A DNA stretch of 64,000 nucleotides from Pseudomonadota bacterium (GTDB lineage Bacteria; Pseudomonadota; Gammaproteobacteria; Steroidobacterales; Steroidobacteraceae). The stretch covers positions 18,693-82,692 of the forward strand of contig JANXWS010000090.1 in assembly GCA_025351005.1 (NCBI GenBank), given 5' to 3'. Shown here one piece after another: positions 17,468 through 26,278 of this stretch (its first letter is position 1; every line of letters starts with the position of its first letter). The notes beneath the pieces were generated by a model, which worked only from the letters and a program-made list of their open reading frames with translations, was not told the DNA's origin and made no database searches. The position numbers were made by a program, and so were the translations under genes.

Positions 17468-20400
17468 TCACTGCGGGGCGGTCTCACCGACACTCTGGTT
17501 CGCCTCGCGCGCCCGGCCGGCATCGATGCGCTCGACCTTGGGCGCATCCCAGCTGCCGGTGATGCGATAGTAGCCGCGCGCGAAGCCGGACAGTGGCTCC
17601 TTGAACACCGTCGAGAACAAGAGCAGCGCCGCCCCGACCGCCGGACCGCCGGCGAGCGCGCCCGCCGCCGCGAGCGGCCCGCCTAAATGGCCGGTCACCT
17701 TCGCGGTCTGGTCGTAGTCGTGCGCCCGGAAGCCGGTGCGGCCGATGATCCCGATCTCGGCCGCTGGCCCCTTCAGCACCAGGTTGCTCGTGTAGGCATT
17801 GCCGTCCCTGAAGTCGAAGTCGCCCCGGATCGAGTCGAACGCGAAGCCCTTGTCGGTCAGATCGCTGAAATCGAGCGTCAGGCGCCGCGGCAGCGCCGAG
17901 AGCGACATGAGCCCGAGCACGCGGCCGGCGCCCGGATCGACCGTCGTCAGCTGGCCCTTCTCGACTTCCATCTTGACCGAGCCCGACATGCGTCCGACCA
18001 GGTCGCCGTCGATGCCGCCCGGCCAGTGCAGCTCGCCGCTCGCGTGGCCGGCGCGCCCGGTCAGCGACGGCGCGAAACCCCACGCCGACAGCGAGTCGCG
18101 CAGGTCCGTGCTCGAGAGGCTGAACTCGAGCGCGGCCGTCTGGCCGCCCGCGCCGCCGCGCCAGCTGCCGGTGGCCGAAGCCTCGAACGAGTGACCCTTC
18201 AGCGTCGCGCGCTCGAGCGCCAGGCCGTGTTCGATACGCGTCACGTCGGCCTCGAGCGAACCGAAGTGCCGCTGCTGGATCTCGAGGCTCTGCACGCGGA
18301 TTGCAAGGGCCGGCTGCTCGCCGGGGTCGGTCGGCTGCGCGGCGGCCCCGCCGCCGGCAGGCGTGTCGCGCTCGCCGAGCACCAGCCGCTCCAGGTCGAT
18401 CGAGATCGGCGCGCTGCCCGGCAGCGACCACGGCACGACGACCGCGCCCTTCGCCGCGGGCCCGTCGACGTCGGCGTGCCACGCGTGGTCGCGGCTCTCG
18501 AGCGCGACGGTCAGCTCCGCGAAGTGATAGCCGAAGAGCGCGAAGCGGTCGACCGCGACCGTACCGCCGCGCAGGTAGTCGCTGACGCCGCGGCTCCCGC
18601 CCTCCGACAGCTGCAGCGCGAGCCAGGCCGACAGGTCGCAGTCCGCGATCCGCCCCTCGAGCCACAGGCCGCGGTCGTCGCGCAGCTGCGGCACGCCGCC
18701 GCCGAAGCGCAGCGTGCCGCGCGCGAGCCGCCAGCCGCTGTCCGCCGGCCGCAGGTCGAACACGCCCGCGTCGCGGCCGAGCTGCACGCGTGCGACGATC
18801 GCTGCCGGCCGGACCGCCTCGCGCCGCCGGAACGGCGGCGGCAGCGGCGCCGCGCCCGCAAGCAGGCCCGGATCCACGGTCACATCGGCGCGCAGGGCGC
18901 GCGTATCCTCCGCGGCCTTCTGGAGCGGCGCCGGCAGCCCGACCTCGAGGCCGCCGAGGCTCGCCTCGGCACGCACGGTCGCCGGCAGCCAGCGGAACTC
19001 CCACTCGTTGACCTGCGGGCGCGTGTCGCGCGCCGCGTCCTCGAGCACCGGCTCCGACTCCGGCCGCCACTCGAGGCGCGGCAGCCGTGCCACCGCCTTC
19101 CAGTCGAACGCGCCGTGCAGCCAGGCGTTCTTGGTGATGCCGACGAGCGGCTGCAGGTGCTCGGCGGTGGCGCGGCCCTGCGCCTCGAGGACCAGCACGC
19201 GGTCACCGGGCTTCCCCGTCGAGCCTGCGATCGTGCGCGCGCGGATGCGGGCTGGACCGCCGAGCACCGTCGCCGTCAGCTGCGGCGCGTTAAGCTCGCG
19301 GTCGTGCAGCGTGAACGCGCCGGCGATGTCGGTGATCTCGTCGTCGAGGCCGGGCAGGCGCGCACGCACGCCCTCGAGCCGGCCGTCGATGTCGATGGTG
19401 CGGGCGGCGAAGTTGCGGATCGGGAAGTCGAGCGCGACCTGCGTCGCCAGCGGACCCTGGCCGTGCACCCCCATGAAGAACTCGCCGAGCCGCGGCCCGA
19501 CCGGGGACGACTGCAGGAACGCGAGCGCGTCCCGGGCGTCGCCCTGCGCGTGCGCGCTCGCGGTCAGCTCGGCCTCGAGGAAGTCCGCCATCCGCACCTC
19601 GGCGCCGCTGATCGCGAGGCCAGCGATTTGCGCGCTCTTGGCACGCGCACTGAAGCCCTCGTTCCTGAACTCCGCATCGCCGTTCGCACTCTCGATGTCG
19701 GCGAAGCCGTCCTGGTAATGCAGGCGTATGCCCTCGAACGGCAGGCGCACGCGGAACAGCCCGCCGCCGTCGCGGAACGGGAAGCGGCGGGTCTCGCCGA
19801 CGAACTCGAGATGCGCCTCGGGGATGCGGCCGGCGATGAACGCGTGGTCGAGCCAGTCGACGGTGCGTGGCGGCAGCAGCTTCGCGGGCAGGTACTTGGG
19901 CGCGCTGCTGACGTCGGCGACCGCGACCTGCAGGTCGAGCACCAGGCGCGGCGACAGCTCCGCGTCCGCCGGCAGCCACAGGTGCGCCGCGCCGCCCGCC
20001 CGGCCGTCGCGCCCGTGGATCTCGAGGCCGCTGGCCGCCAGCCGCCAGCCATCGGGCTGCCACCAGTAGTCGACCTGTGCCCCGAGCGCGTCGGCTTCGA
20101 CCGGCGCTCGCAGCACCTCCGGCAGCTCGACCACGACGTGCCGCGAGCGCAGGCGCAGGCGGCCACCGGCGCCCGTGGCGACCAGATCGCCGTCGATGCT
20201 CGCGAAGCCCGGCACCGCACGCCAGGCGCCGAGGCCGAGCCCGGTGAAGCGCAGCCCGCCGTTGACCTGCCATTCGCCGGGGCGGGTGCCGCGCAGGGCC
20301 CGCAGGTCGACGACCGTCAGCGCACCGCGCGGCGCGAGCACGGTGCCGGCCTCGCGCACCGGGCCCTCCGGCAGCAGCGGCACCAGCGCTGCGAGCGCGT

Positions 20401-21448
20401 CGAGGCGGATCGCCGGCGAGCGCAGCGCCGCGCCAGCGAGCCCGGACTCGGGCCAGTCGAGCGCGAAGTCGAACTCGCCGCGGTGCCAGGCGTCGTGGCC
20501 GGGGTCGATCGTCAGGTCTCGGCCGCTGGCCCGCCAGCCGCCGGCGTCGCGCACGACGCTCAGCACTCCGCTGATCGCCGGCAGCGAGGCGCGGCTGCGG
20601 CCGGGCACCGCCGCGGTCACGACGTCCTGCAGGTCGAGGCGCACATCGGCGCGCGCCAGCGTCGCGCCACGGCCGGCGGCGGTGGCGCTCAGGTCGCCGT
20701 GGCCGCCGGACGGCAGCCACGGCCACTGTGGCAGGAGCGCGGTCCAGCCGGCGATCGAGGCGCGCTGCAGCACGACCTCGGCCTGCCAGTCGAGCGCGTC
20801 GACAGCGCCCAGGTCGCCGCGCAGCCTGAGATCCAGGTCGAGGTGCGCGCCGAGCGCGTCCGGCAGCCGCACGCGCCCGTTGAGCCTGAGCTCGTGCTCG
20901 TCCCGCTCGAGGTCCGAGGACACGCGGTCGATGCGCCAGGGCGGGGCGTCGCCGCGCAGGTCCTGCACCGTCACGGTCGCGTCCTCGATGCGCAGGTGGC
21001 CGACCGGCAGCTGCTCGAGCGTCAGGTGGGCGCCGGCATTGGCACCCTGGCCGCGCAGCTCGATGCCGTCCTTCGTCAGGTAGACGTAGACCTGCGGCTC
21101 GTCGAGCACGACCCGCGCCGAGGCGAGCCGGCCGCTGAAGAGCGCGCGCCACAGGTCGAAGCCGACGCGCCCGGCGCGTGCGCTCAGCAGCGCATCGTGC
21201 TGGCCCGGCACCATGACCCGCGCCTCGCTGAACACGAGCTCCGGGCCATCGAGCCCGAGGCGCGCGTCGAGCTTCGCGAACGAGAACTCGAGCCCGGTCA
21301 GGCGCGCGACGCGGGCGACGATCCGGGGTGCGACCTCGGGCGAGTGCTCGAGCCAGAGCCGGAACGAACCGACGGCGATCGCCAGCAGCACGACGATCGT
21401 GCCGACGGTCGCGGCGCTCCACTTCCAGATCCGGCGGGCGCGCGTCAC
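17468..21448 (-). CDS. yhdP: YhdP-type AsmA-like envelope phospholipid transport protein
   Basis: The 1326-residue protein has one N-terminal membrane helix (about 12-32, TVGTIVVLLAIAVGSFRLW) and a long periplasmic part. The C-terminal AsmA-like region ends with KVEKGQ...GAGRVLGLMSLSALPRRLTLDFSDL and GPAAEIGIIGRTGFRAHDYDQTAKVTG, as in YhdP. In E. coli YhdP, with TamB and YdbH, forms bridges that carry phospholipids to the outer membrane. The GTG start at 21448 puts the membrane anchor first. It lies 10 bases after rng, as in E. coli. Confidence 0.93.
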   Translation of the reverse strand: MTRARRIWKWSAATVGTIVVLLAIAVGSFRLWLEHSPEVAPRIVARVARLTGLEFSFAKLDARLGLDGPELVFSEARVMVPGQHDALLSARAGRVGFDLWRALFSGRLASARVVLDEPQVYVYLTKDGIELRGQGANAGAHLTLEQLPVGHLRIEDATVTVQDLRGDAPPWRIDRVSSDLERDEHELRLNGRVRLPDALGAHLDLDLRLRGDLGAVDALDWQAEVVLQRASIAGWTALLPQWPWLPSGGHGDLSATAAGRGATLARADVRLDLQDVVTAAVPGRSRASLPAISGVLSVVRDAGGWRASGRDLTIDPGHDAWHRGEFDFALDWPESGLAGAALRSPAIRLDALAALVPLLPEGPVREAGTVLAPRGALTVVDLRALRGTRPGEWQVNGGLRFTGLGLGAWRAVPGFASIDGDLVATGAGGRLRLRSRHVVVELPEVLRAPVEADALGAQVDYWWQPDGWRLAASGLEIHGRDGRAGGAAHLWLPADAELSPRLVLDLQVAVADVSSAPKYLPAKLLPPRTVDWLDHAFIAGRIPEAHLEFVGETRRFPFRDGGGLFRVRLPFEGIRLHYQDGFADIESANGDAEFRNEGFSARAKSAQIAGLAISGAEVRMADFLEAELTASAHAQGDARDALAFLQSSPVGPRLGEFFMGVHGQGPLATQVALDFPIRNFAARTIDIDGRLEGVRARLPGLDDEITDIAGAFTLHDRELNAPQLTATVLGGPARIRARTIAGSTGKPGDRVLVLEAQGRATAEHLQPLVGITKNAWLHGAFDWKAVARLPRLEWRPESEPVLEDAARDTRPQVNEWEFRWLPATVRAEASLGGLEVGLPAPLQKAAEDTRALRADVTVDPGLLAGAAPLPPPFRRREAVRPAAIVARVQLGRDAGVFDLRPADSGWRLARGTLRFGGGVPQLRDDRGLWLEGRIADCDLSAWLALQLSEGGSRGVSDYLRGGTVAVDRFALFGYHFAELTVALESRDHAWHADVDGPAAKGAVVVPWSLPGSAPISIDLERLVLGERDTPAGGGAAAQPTDPGEQPALAIRVQSLEIQQRHFGSLEADVTRIEHGLALERATLKGHSFEASATGSWRGGAGGQTAALEFSLSSTDLRDSLSAWGFAPSLTGRAGHASGELHWPGGIDGDLVGRMSGSVKMEVEKGQLTTVDPGAGRVLGLMSLSALPRRLTLDFSDLTDKGFAFDSIRGDFDFRDGNAYTSNLVLKGPAAEIGIIGRTGFRAHDYDQTAKVTGHLGGPLAAAGALAGGPAVGAALLLFSTVFKEPLSGFARGYYRITGSWDAPKVERIDAGRAREANQSVGETAPQ

Positions 21449-21457
21449 CGGGCCACC

Positions 21458-22927
21458 CTACAGCAGCACGACGTCGTACTGGTCGTGCGCATAAAGCGCC
21501 TCGGTCTGCAGCCGGATCGGCTTGCCGATGCCGACCTCGAGTTCGCCGAGGGCCGCCGATTCCTCGTCGAGCAGGAGCTCGATGACGTCCTGGTGCGCCA
21601 GCACCATCAGGCCCTGCACCTCGAACTGCCGCGACTGCCGGAGCAGCTCGCGGAAGATCTCGTAGGCGACCGTCTCCGCCGTCTTCACGTAGCGGCGGCC
21701 CTCGCAGGCCGGGCACGGCCGGCACAGCAGGTGCTCGAGGCTCTCGCGGGTGCGCTTGCGCGTCATCTCGACGAGCCCGAGCGGCGACACCGAGGAGATG
21801 TGGCTGCGGGCGTGGTCGGTGGCGAGGCTCTTCTCGAGCGCCTGCAGCACCTGGCGACGGTGGTCCTCGTCGCGCATGTCGATGAAGTCGATGATGATGA
21901 TGCCGCCGAGGTTGCGGAGCCGGAGCTGGCGTGCAATGGCGACCGCGGCCTCCAGGTTGGTGCGGAAGATCGTGTCCTCGAGGTTGCGGTGGCCGACGAA
22001 CGCGCCGGTGTTGACGTCGATCGTCGTCATCGCCTCGGTCTGGTCGATGATCAGGTAGCCGCCGGACTTCAGCGGCACCTTGCGGTCGAGCGCCTTCTGG
22101 ATCTCGTCCTCGACGCCGTAGAGATCGAAGATCGGCCGGCTGCCGCTGTAGAGCTCGACCTTGCGGCTGCTCTCGGGCATGAAGGTGCCGGCGAAGGCGA
22201 GCATGCGCTCGTGCGCCGCCGGCGCATCCACCAGCACGCGCTCGACGCCCTGGCCGAGCAGGTCGCGCAGCATGCGCACGTGCAGCGGCAGGTCCTCGTG
22301 GATCAGCTGGCCGGCCGGCGCGTGGAAGCCCGCTTCGCTGACCACCTCCCAGAGCCGCTGCAGGAACAGCATGTCGGCGCGCAGCGCCTCGGGCGCAGCG
22401 CCCTCGGCGACGGTACGCACGATGTAGCCGCCGGGCCGCGCCGGCGGCATGAACGACTCGACCAGTGCCCGCAGGCGGCTGCGCTCGCTCTCGTCCTCGA
22501 TGCGCGCCGAGACGCCGGTGCCACGGCCGTGCGGCATGTAGACCAGGAACCGCGACGGCAGCGCGATGAATGTCGTCAGGCGCGCGCCCTTGGTGCCGAG
22601 CGGGTCCTTGACCACCTGCACCATCAGCTCGTCGCCCTCGTTGACGGCGGCGCGGATGTCCTCGGCGTGCGGCGGCGCGAGCTCGGCCTCGACGTCCTCG
22701 GGACGGGCGATGTCGGAGACATGCAGGAAGGCCGTGCGCTCGAGGCAGACGTCGATGAAGGCCGCCTGCATGCCGGGCAGCACCCGCGATACCCGCCCCT
22801 TGTAGATGTTGCTGGTGATGCCGCGGCGGTTGGCGCGCTCGATGTAGACCTCGTGCAGCACGCCGTTCTCGAGGAAGGCGGCACGGCTCTCCCGCGGCGT
22901 CACGTTGACCAGGATCTCGGCCGTCAC
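21458..22927 (-). CDS. rng: ribonuclease G
   Basis: RNase G cuts the 16S rRNA 5' end and some mRNAs. GTG 22927 gives 489 residues (E. coli 489) and overlaps the maf stop by GTGA. The S1 domain is about residues 39-130 (IYKGRVSRVLPGMQAAFIDVC), the metal site uses the aspartates of TTIDVNTGAFVG and IIIIDFIDM, and CRPCPACEG is the zinc link that joins subunits. It ends near LQTEALYAHDQYDVVLL with no long C-terminal scaffold, so it is RNase G, not RNase E. Confidence 0.97.
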   Translation of the reverse strand: MTAEILVNVTPRESRAAFLENGVLHEVYIERANRRGITSNIYKGRVSRVLPGMQAAFIDVCLERTAFLHVSDIARPEDVEAELAPPHAEDIRAAVNEGDELMVQVVKDPLGTKGARLTTFIALPSRFLVYMPHGRGTGVSARIEDESERSRLRALVESFMPPARPGGYIVRTVAEGAAPEALRADMLFLQRLWEVVSEAGFHAPAGQLIHEDLPLHVRMLRDLLGQGVERVLVDAPAAHERMLAFAGTFMPESSRKVELYSGSRPIFDLYGVEDEIQKALDRKVPLKSGGYLIIDQTEAMTTIDVNTGAFVGHRNLEDTIFRTNLEAAVAIARQLRLRNLGGIIIIDFIDMRDEDHRRQVLQALEKSLATDHARSHISSVSPLGLVEMTRKRTRESLEHLLCRPCPACEGRRYVKTAETVAYEIFRELLRQSRQFEVQGLMVLAHQDVIELLLDEESAALGELEVGIGKPIRLQTEALYAHDQYDVVLL

Positions 22928-23517
22928 GCGGCCACCTCCGTGTTCCATGTCGCCACGCCGTGGCGCGCGAGCAGCGCCGCGGTCTCGGCGAGCGGCAGTC
23001 CCATGACGCCCGAGTAGCTGCCGTGCAGGCGGGAAATGAGCGTCGCGCCCAGCCCCTGGATCGCGTAGCCGCCGGCCTTGCCGCAGGGCTCGCCGGTCGC
23101 CCAGTAGCGCTCGCCCTCGCCCGGCGCGAGCGGCCGCATCGTGACCTCGCTGACCGACAGCAGGCCGTGCTCGCCGGCGGCCGAACGGACCGTGACCGCG
23201 GTCAGCACCCGGTGGGTGCGGCCCGCGAGCGCGTTCAGCATGCGCAGGCAGTCCTTGAGATCGGCAGGCTTGCCGAAGAGTTCCCGGCCGAGCACCACCG
23301 CGGTGTCGGCGGCGAGCACCGGGCGGCTCGGGTCGGTGCGCCAGCCGACGGCCGCCTTGGCGGCGGCGAGCCGCCGCGTGTAGGCCGCCGCGGGCTCGCC
23401 GGCGAGCCGCGCCTCGTCGATGTCGGCCGGCCGCACCACGTGCGGCACGCCGATCTGGTCGAGCAGCAGCGTGCGGCGCGCGGACGCGGAGGCAAGCGTG
23501 ACTGCGGGCTGCGACAT
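22924..23517 (-). CDS. maf: Maf-family nucleoside triphosphate pyrophosphatase
   Basis: The 197-residue Maf protein (E. coli YhdE type by position before rng) hydrolyses noncanonical or pyrimidine nucleoside triphosphates, and the family is linked to septum control. Motifs are the start LASASARRTLLLDQIG, VLAADTAVVLGRELFGKP with catalytic Asp, LAGRTHRVLTAV, and the C-terminal GKAGGYAIQGLGATLISRLHGSYSGVMGLP. I use ATG 23517, in the usual position; the ORF extends upstream without conservation. Whether it prefers dTTP/UTP or m7GTP is not decided. Confidence 0.93.
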   Translation of the reverse strand: MSQPAVTLASASARRTLLLDQIGVPHVVRPADIDEARLAGEPAAAYTRRLAAAKAAVGWRTDPSRPVLAADTAVVLGRELFGKPADLKDCLRMLNALAGRTHRVLTAVTVRSAAGEHGLLSVSEVTMRPLAPGEGERYWATGEPCGKAGGYAIQGLGATLISRLHGSYSGVMGLPLAETAALLARHGVATWNTEVAA

Positions 23518-23645
23518 CGCGGTTACCGGGGCGCCGGATGCGCCGTTGGGGGGATCGCCAAGCATAGCTTGGCCGTACCGCCGCGGGCAGGTAATACGCC
23601 ACGAATTCCGGAACTTACGCGGCGGGCGGGCCGCGCCGGCCCGGG

Positions 23646-24116
23646 TCACTCGCGGTGGTACGGGTGGCCTTTCAGCAGGGCCTGGACGCGGTACAGCTGC
23701 TCCGCCACGAGCACCCGGACCAGGCCGTGGGGCAGCGTCAGCGGCGACAGCGACAGCCGCTCGTCCGCCCGCGCGAGACAGCCGGGCGCGAGCCCGTCCG
23801 GCCCGCCCACCAGCAGCGCGAGCTCGCGCCCGTCCCGGAGCCTCCCCGCCCACCAGCGCGCGAGCGCCGCGGTGTCGTAGCGCTGCCCACCAACGTCGAG
23901 CGCCACCACCCAGGCGCGCGATCCGAGCGCCGCGAGCATCCGCTCCCCCTCGCGCTCGACCGCCCGCCCGCGGGCGCCGTGCGCGGTGCCGCGCGCGAGC
24001 GGGATCTCGACGAGCTCGAGCGGCGACTCGGGCGGCATGCGACGGGAATATTCACTGACACCCGCGCCGATCCAGGCGGGCAGGCGCGTGCCGACGGCGA
24101 TCAGTCGGACGCGCAT
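23646..24116 (-). CDS. rlmH: 23S rRNA (pseudouridine1915-N3)-methyltransferase RlmH
   Basis: RlmH (156 residues; E. coli 155) is a SPOUT methyltransferase acting on the mature 70S ribosome at pseudouridine 1915. The trefoil-knot motifs are ALLVGGPDGLAPGC and the C-terminal SPLTLPHGLVRVLVAEQLYRVQALLKGHPYHRE. It follows rsfS by 15 bases, as in E. coli, where mrdA follows; here maf follows after a 128-base gap. That gap contains the short inverted repeat CCAAGC/GCTTGG and nothing else that I recognise. Confidence 0.97.
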   Translation of the reverse strand: MRVRLIAVGTRLPAWIGAGVSEYSRRMPPESPLELVEIPLARGTAHGARGRAVEREGERMLAALGSRAWVVALDVGGQRYDTAALARWWAGRLRDGRELALLVGGPDGLAPGCLARADERLSLSPLTLPHGLVRVLVAEQLYRVQALLKGHPYHRE

Positions 24117-24131
24117 CGCCGCGCCCGCCGC

Positions 24132-24557
24132 TCAGGTCGTGGCGGCGCGCAGCGCGCCCACGTCCCACAGCTTCTCGAGCGAGTAGTACTCCCGCACCCG
24201 CGGCAGCATCACGTGCACGATCACGTCCTGCAGGTCGACGAGCACCCACTCGCCCTCGCGCAGGCCCTCGACGCCGAGCGAGCGAAAGCCCGCCGCGCGC
24301 GCGCGGTCGAGCACCTGGCCGGCGAGCGACTTGACGTGCCGGTCGGAGGTGCCGGAGGCGATCACGATGGTGTCGGTGACGTCGGTCAGTTCGCGGACGT
24401 CGAGCACCGTGACGTTCTGGGCCTTCATGTCGTCGAGCGCGGCACTGACGACCGCGCCGAGTCCGGAAGGGGCCGCCGGGCGGGGCCGGGCGGGCCGCAC
24501 GGCCGGCGCGCGCGCGGCCCTGCGGGGAGTCTTGCGGGCGGCTTTCTTGACGGTCAT
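24132..24557 (-). CDS. rsfS: ribosomal silencing factor RsfS
   Basis: RsfS binds L14 and stops subunit joining in starved cells. ATG 24557 overlaps the nadD stop (ATGA) and gives 141 residues. The domain (about 33-135) has LDDMKAQNVTVLDVRELTDVTDTIVIASGTSDRHVKSLAGQV, then EWVLVDLQDVIVHVMLPRVREYYSLEKLW. It carries an extra basic, proline- and alanine-rich N-terminus of about 32 residues (KKAARKTPRRAAR) compared with the 105-residue E. coli form. Confidence 0.96.
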   Translation of the reverse strand: MTVKKAARKTPRRAARAPAVRPARPRPAAPSGLGAVVSAALDDMKAQNVTVLDVRELTDVTDTIVIASGTSDRHVKSLAGQVLDRARAAGFRSLGVEGLREGEWVLVDLQDVIVHVMLPRVREYYSLEKLWDVGALRAATT

Positions 24558-25255
24558 CCCCTTGCCACTTCCTTCCGGGCGTAGCAGCCCGATTCGAGGA
24601 GGATACGCCGCACGCCTTCCGGCATCAGGTAGCGCGGGTCGCGGCCGGCTCCGATCAGCGCGCGCAGGTCGGTTGAGGAGATCTCGAGCTGGGTCACCGC
24701 GTGTATGAATATCCGCCCCGCCGGCGCCTCGTGCAGGTCGCCGACGGTGCCCGTGCCGTGGTCGACCAGCATCTCGCCGAGCGGGCCCATCGACGGTGCG
24801 CGCCAGCCCGGGCGATGCGCGACCACGAGGTGCGCGAGCGAGAGCAGGTCGCGCCACTGGTGCCAGCTCGGCAGGCCGAGGAACGCGTCCATGCCGACGA
24901 TCAGGCACAGCGGCCGCGCCGGGAACTCGGCGCGCAGCTCCGCGAGCGTCTCGACCGAGTAGGAGGGACCGCTCTTCCGCATCTCGCGGTCGTCGACCGT
25001 GAAGCCCGGCTGGCCCTCGGTCGCGACCCGCACCATCTCGAGCCTGAGTTCGTTGCTGGCGACGGTGGGGTCGCGGTGCGGCGGGTTGCCGGCCGGCATG
25101 AACCGCATCTCCGGCAGGTGCAGGGCCTGCACCAGCTCGAAGGCCGTGCGCAGGTGGCCGTAGTGGATCGGGTCGAAGGTACCCCCGAAGATACCCATCG
25201 GCCCGCTGACCGCGGCGCCCGCCCGGGGCGGAGCGCTACTGCGCGACGTCGACAT
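24554..25255 (-). CDS. nadD: nicotinate-nucleotide adenylyltransferase
   Basis: NadD converts nicotinate mononucleotide and ATP to nicotinate adenine dinucleotide. The nucleotidyltransferase signature GIFGGTFDPIHYGH and the C-terminal ISSTDLR motif are both present. I keep ATG 25255 (233 residues), six bases after the holA stop and behind GTGAGGGTC. MGIFGG begins at residue 20, so a shorter start at 25198 is possible; the first 19 residues are not conserved. It follows holA, as in E. coli. Confidence 0.96.
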   Translation of the reverse strand: MSTSRSSAPPRAGAAVSGPMGIFGGTFDPIHYGHLRTAFELVQALHLPEMRFMPAGNPPHRDPTVASNELRLEMVRVATEGQPGFTVDDREMRKSGPSYSVETLAELRAEFPARPLCLIVGMDAFLGLPSWHQWRDLLSLAHLVVAHRPGWRAPSMGPLGEMLVDHGTGTVGDLHEAPAGRIFIHAVTQLEISSTDLRALIGAGRDPRYLMPEGVRRILLESGCYARKEVARG

Positions 25256-25261
25256 CGACCC

Positions 25262-26278
25262 TCACCCTGCCCGAATACCGCGCGCGATGCAAAGATCGGT
25301 CGCGAGCCGCGCGAGCGCGGCCCAGGCCCGGTCCTTGTGCCGGCCCTTGATCACGCGATCGACACCGGCCGCGGTCGCGAGCAGCTCGAGTGCCGCATCC
25401 GGCGGCACGCGCCCGGCCGCCGCCGCGAGCAGCTCGCGCCGCCGCCGCCCGCCGCGATGGAGCCGCTTCAGCCCGCCCGACTGCGGCCCGTGCCACTGCG
25501 CGAGCGAGCGCAGTTCCTCGGCGATGCACCAGAGCACGAGCGGTGGCTCCTCGCCTTCGGCCGCGAGCCCGTCGAGGATGCGGATCGCGCGCGCCGCGTC
25601 GCCCGCGAGCAGCGCCTCGCCGAGCTGGAACACGTGGAAGCGGGTGCTCGAGGCGACCGCGTCGGCGACCGCCTCGGCGTCGATGGGGCCCGGTCCCGCG
25701 AGCAGTGCAAGCAGCTCGATCTGCTGGTGCGCGGCGACCAGGTTGCCCTCGCAGCGATCGGCGAGCAGCTGCACGGCGTCCGGGTCCGGCGCGAGGCCCG
25801 CGCGGCGCATGCGCGCGTCGATCCAGCCGGGCAGGCGCTCGGGCGCGAGCTGTTCGGCCTCGACGCAGTGGCCGTGCGCCTCGAAGGCCTTGAACCAGGC
25901 ACTGCCGCGCTCGGCGTACTCGATGCGCCCGGTGATCACGAGCAGCAGCACGTCCGGGGCGGGCGCGGCGAGCGCGGCGAGCGCGGCGACGAGCGCGCGC
26001 GAGCCCTCGAGGCCGGGCTTCGGCTGCGGCATCCGCAGCTCGACGATGCGCCGTTCCGCGAACAGCGACAGCGCGTTCAGCCCCTCGCGCAGCAGCTCCC
26101 AGTCGAAGCCGCGCTCCACGAACAGCACCTCGCGCCCGAGGTAGCCCTGCGCGCGGGCGCTGGCGCGGATCGCGTCCGCCGCCTCGTCGACCAGCAGCGG
26201 CTCGTCGCCCGCCACCAGCCACGCCGGCGCGAGCGGCTGCTCGAGCGCGCGCGCAAGTGTCTCCCCGACGAGCCGCAT
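25262..26278 (-). CDS. holA: DNA polymerase III subunit delta
   Basis: HolA opens the sliding clamp in the clamp-loader complex. The 338-residue protein matches in length (E. coli 343) and has the delta start RLVGETLARALEQPLAPAWLVAGDEPLLVDEAADAIR, the loader region EYAERGSAWFKAFEAHG and the C-terminal helical bundle with VDRVIKGRHKDRAWAALARLATDLC. Its ATG overlaps the S10-peptidase stop by one base (TGATG). Usually lptE precedes holA directly; four genes lie between here. Confidence 0.95.
   Translation of the reverse strand: MRLVGETLARALEQPLAPAWLVAGDEPLLVDEAADAIRASARAQGYLGREVLFVERGFDWELLREGLNALSLFAERRIVELRMPQPKPGLEGSRALVAALAALAAPAPDVLLLVITGRIEYAERGSAWFKAFEAHGHCVEAEQLAPERLPGWIDARMRRAGLAPDPDAVQLLADRCEGNLVAAHQQIELLALLAGPGPIDAEAVADAVASSTRFHVFQLGEALLAGDAARAIRILDGLAAEGEEPPLVLWCIAEELRSLAQWHGPQSGGLKRLHRGGRRRRELLAAAAGRVPPDAALELLATAAGVDRVIKGRHKDRAWAALARLATDLCIARGIRAG

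Noticed and set aside
17687-23017. Plus-strand ORF of 1776 codons
   Set aside because: It lies opposite yhdP, rng and maf. The product is rich in Arg, Ala, Glu and Leu with no domain.
23518-23645. Attachment site or mobile element scar in the rlmH-maf gap
   Set aside because: Only a 6-bp inverted repeat is present; there is no integrase and no direct repeat.
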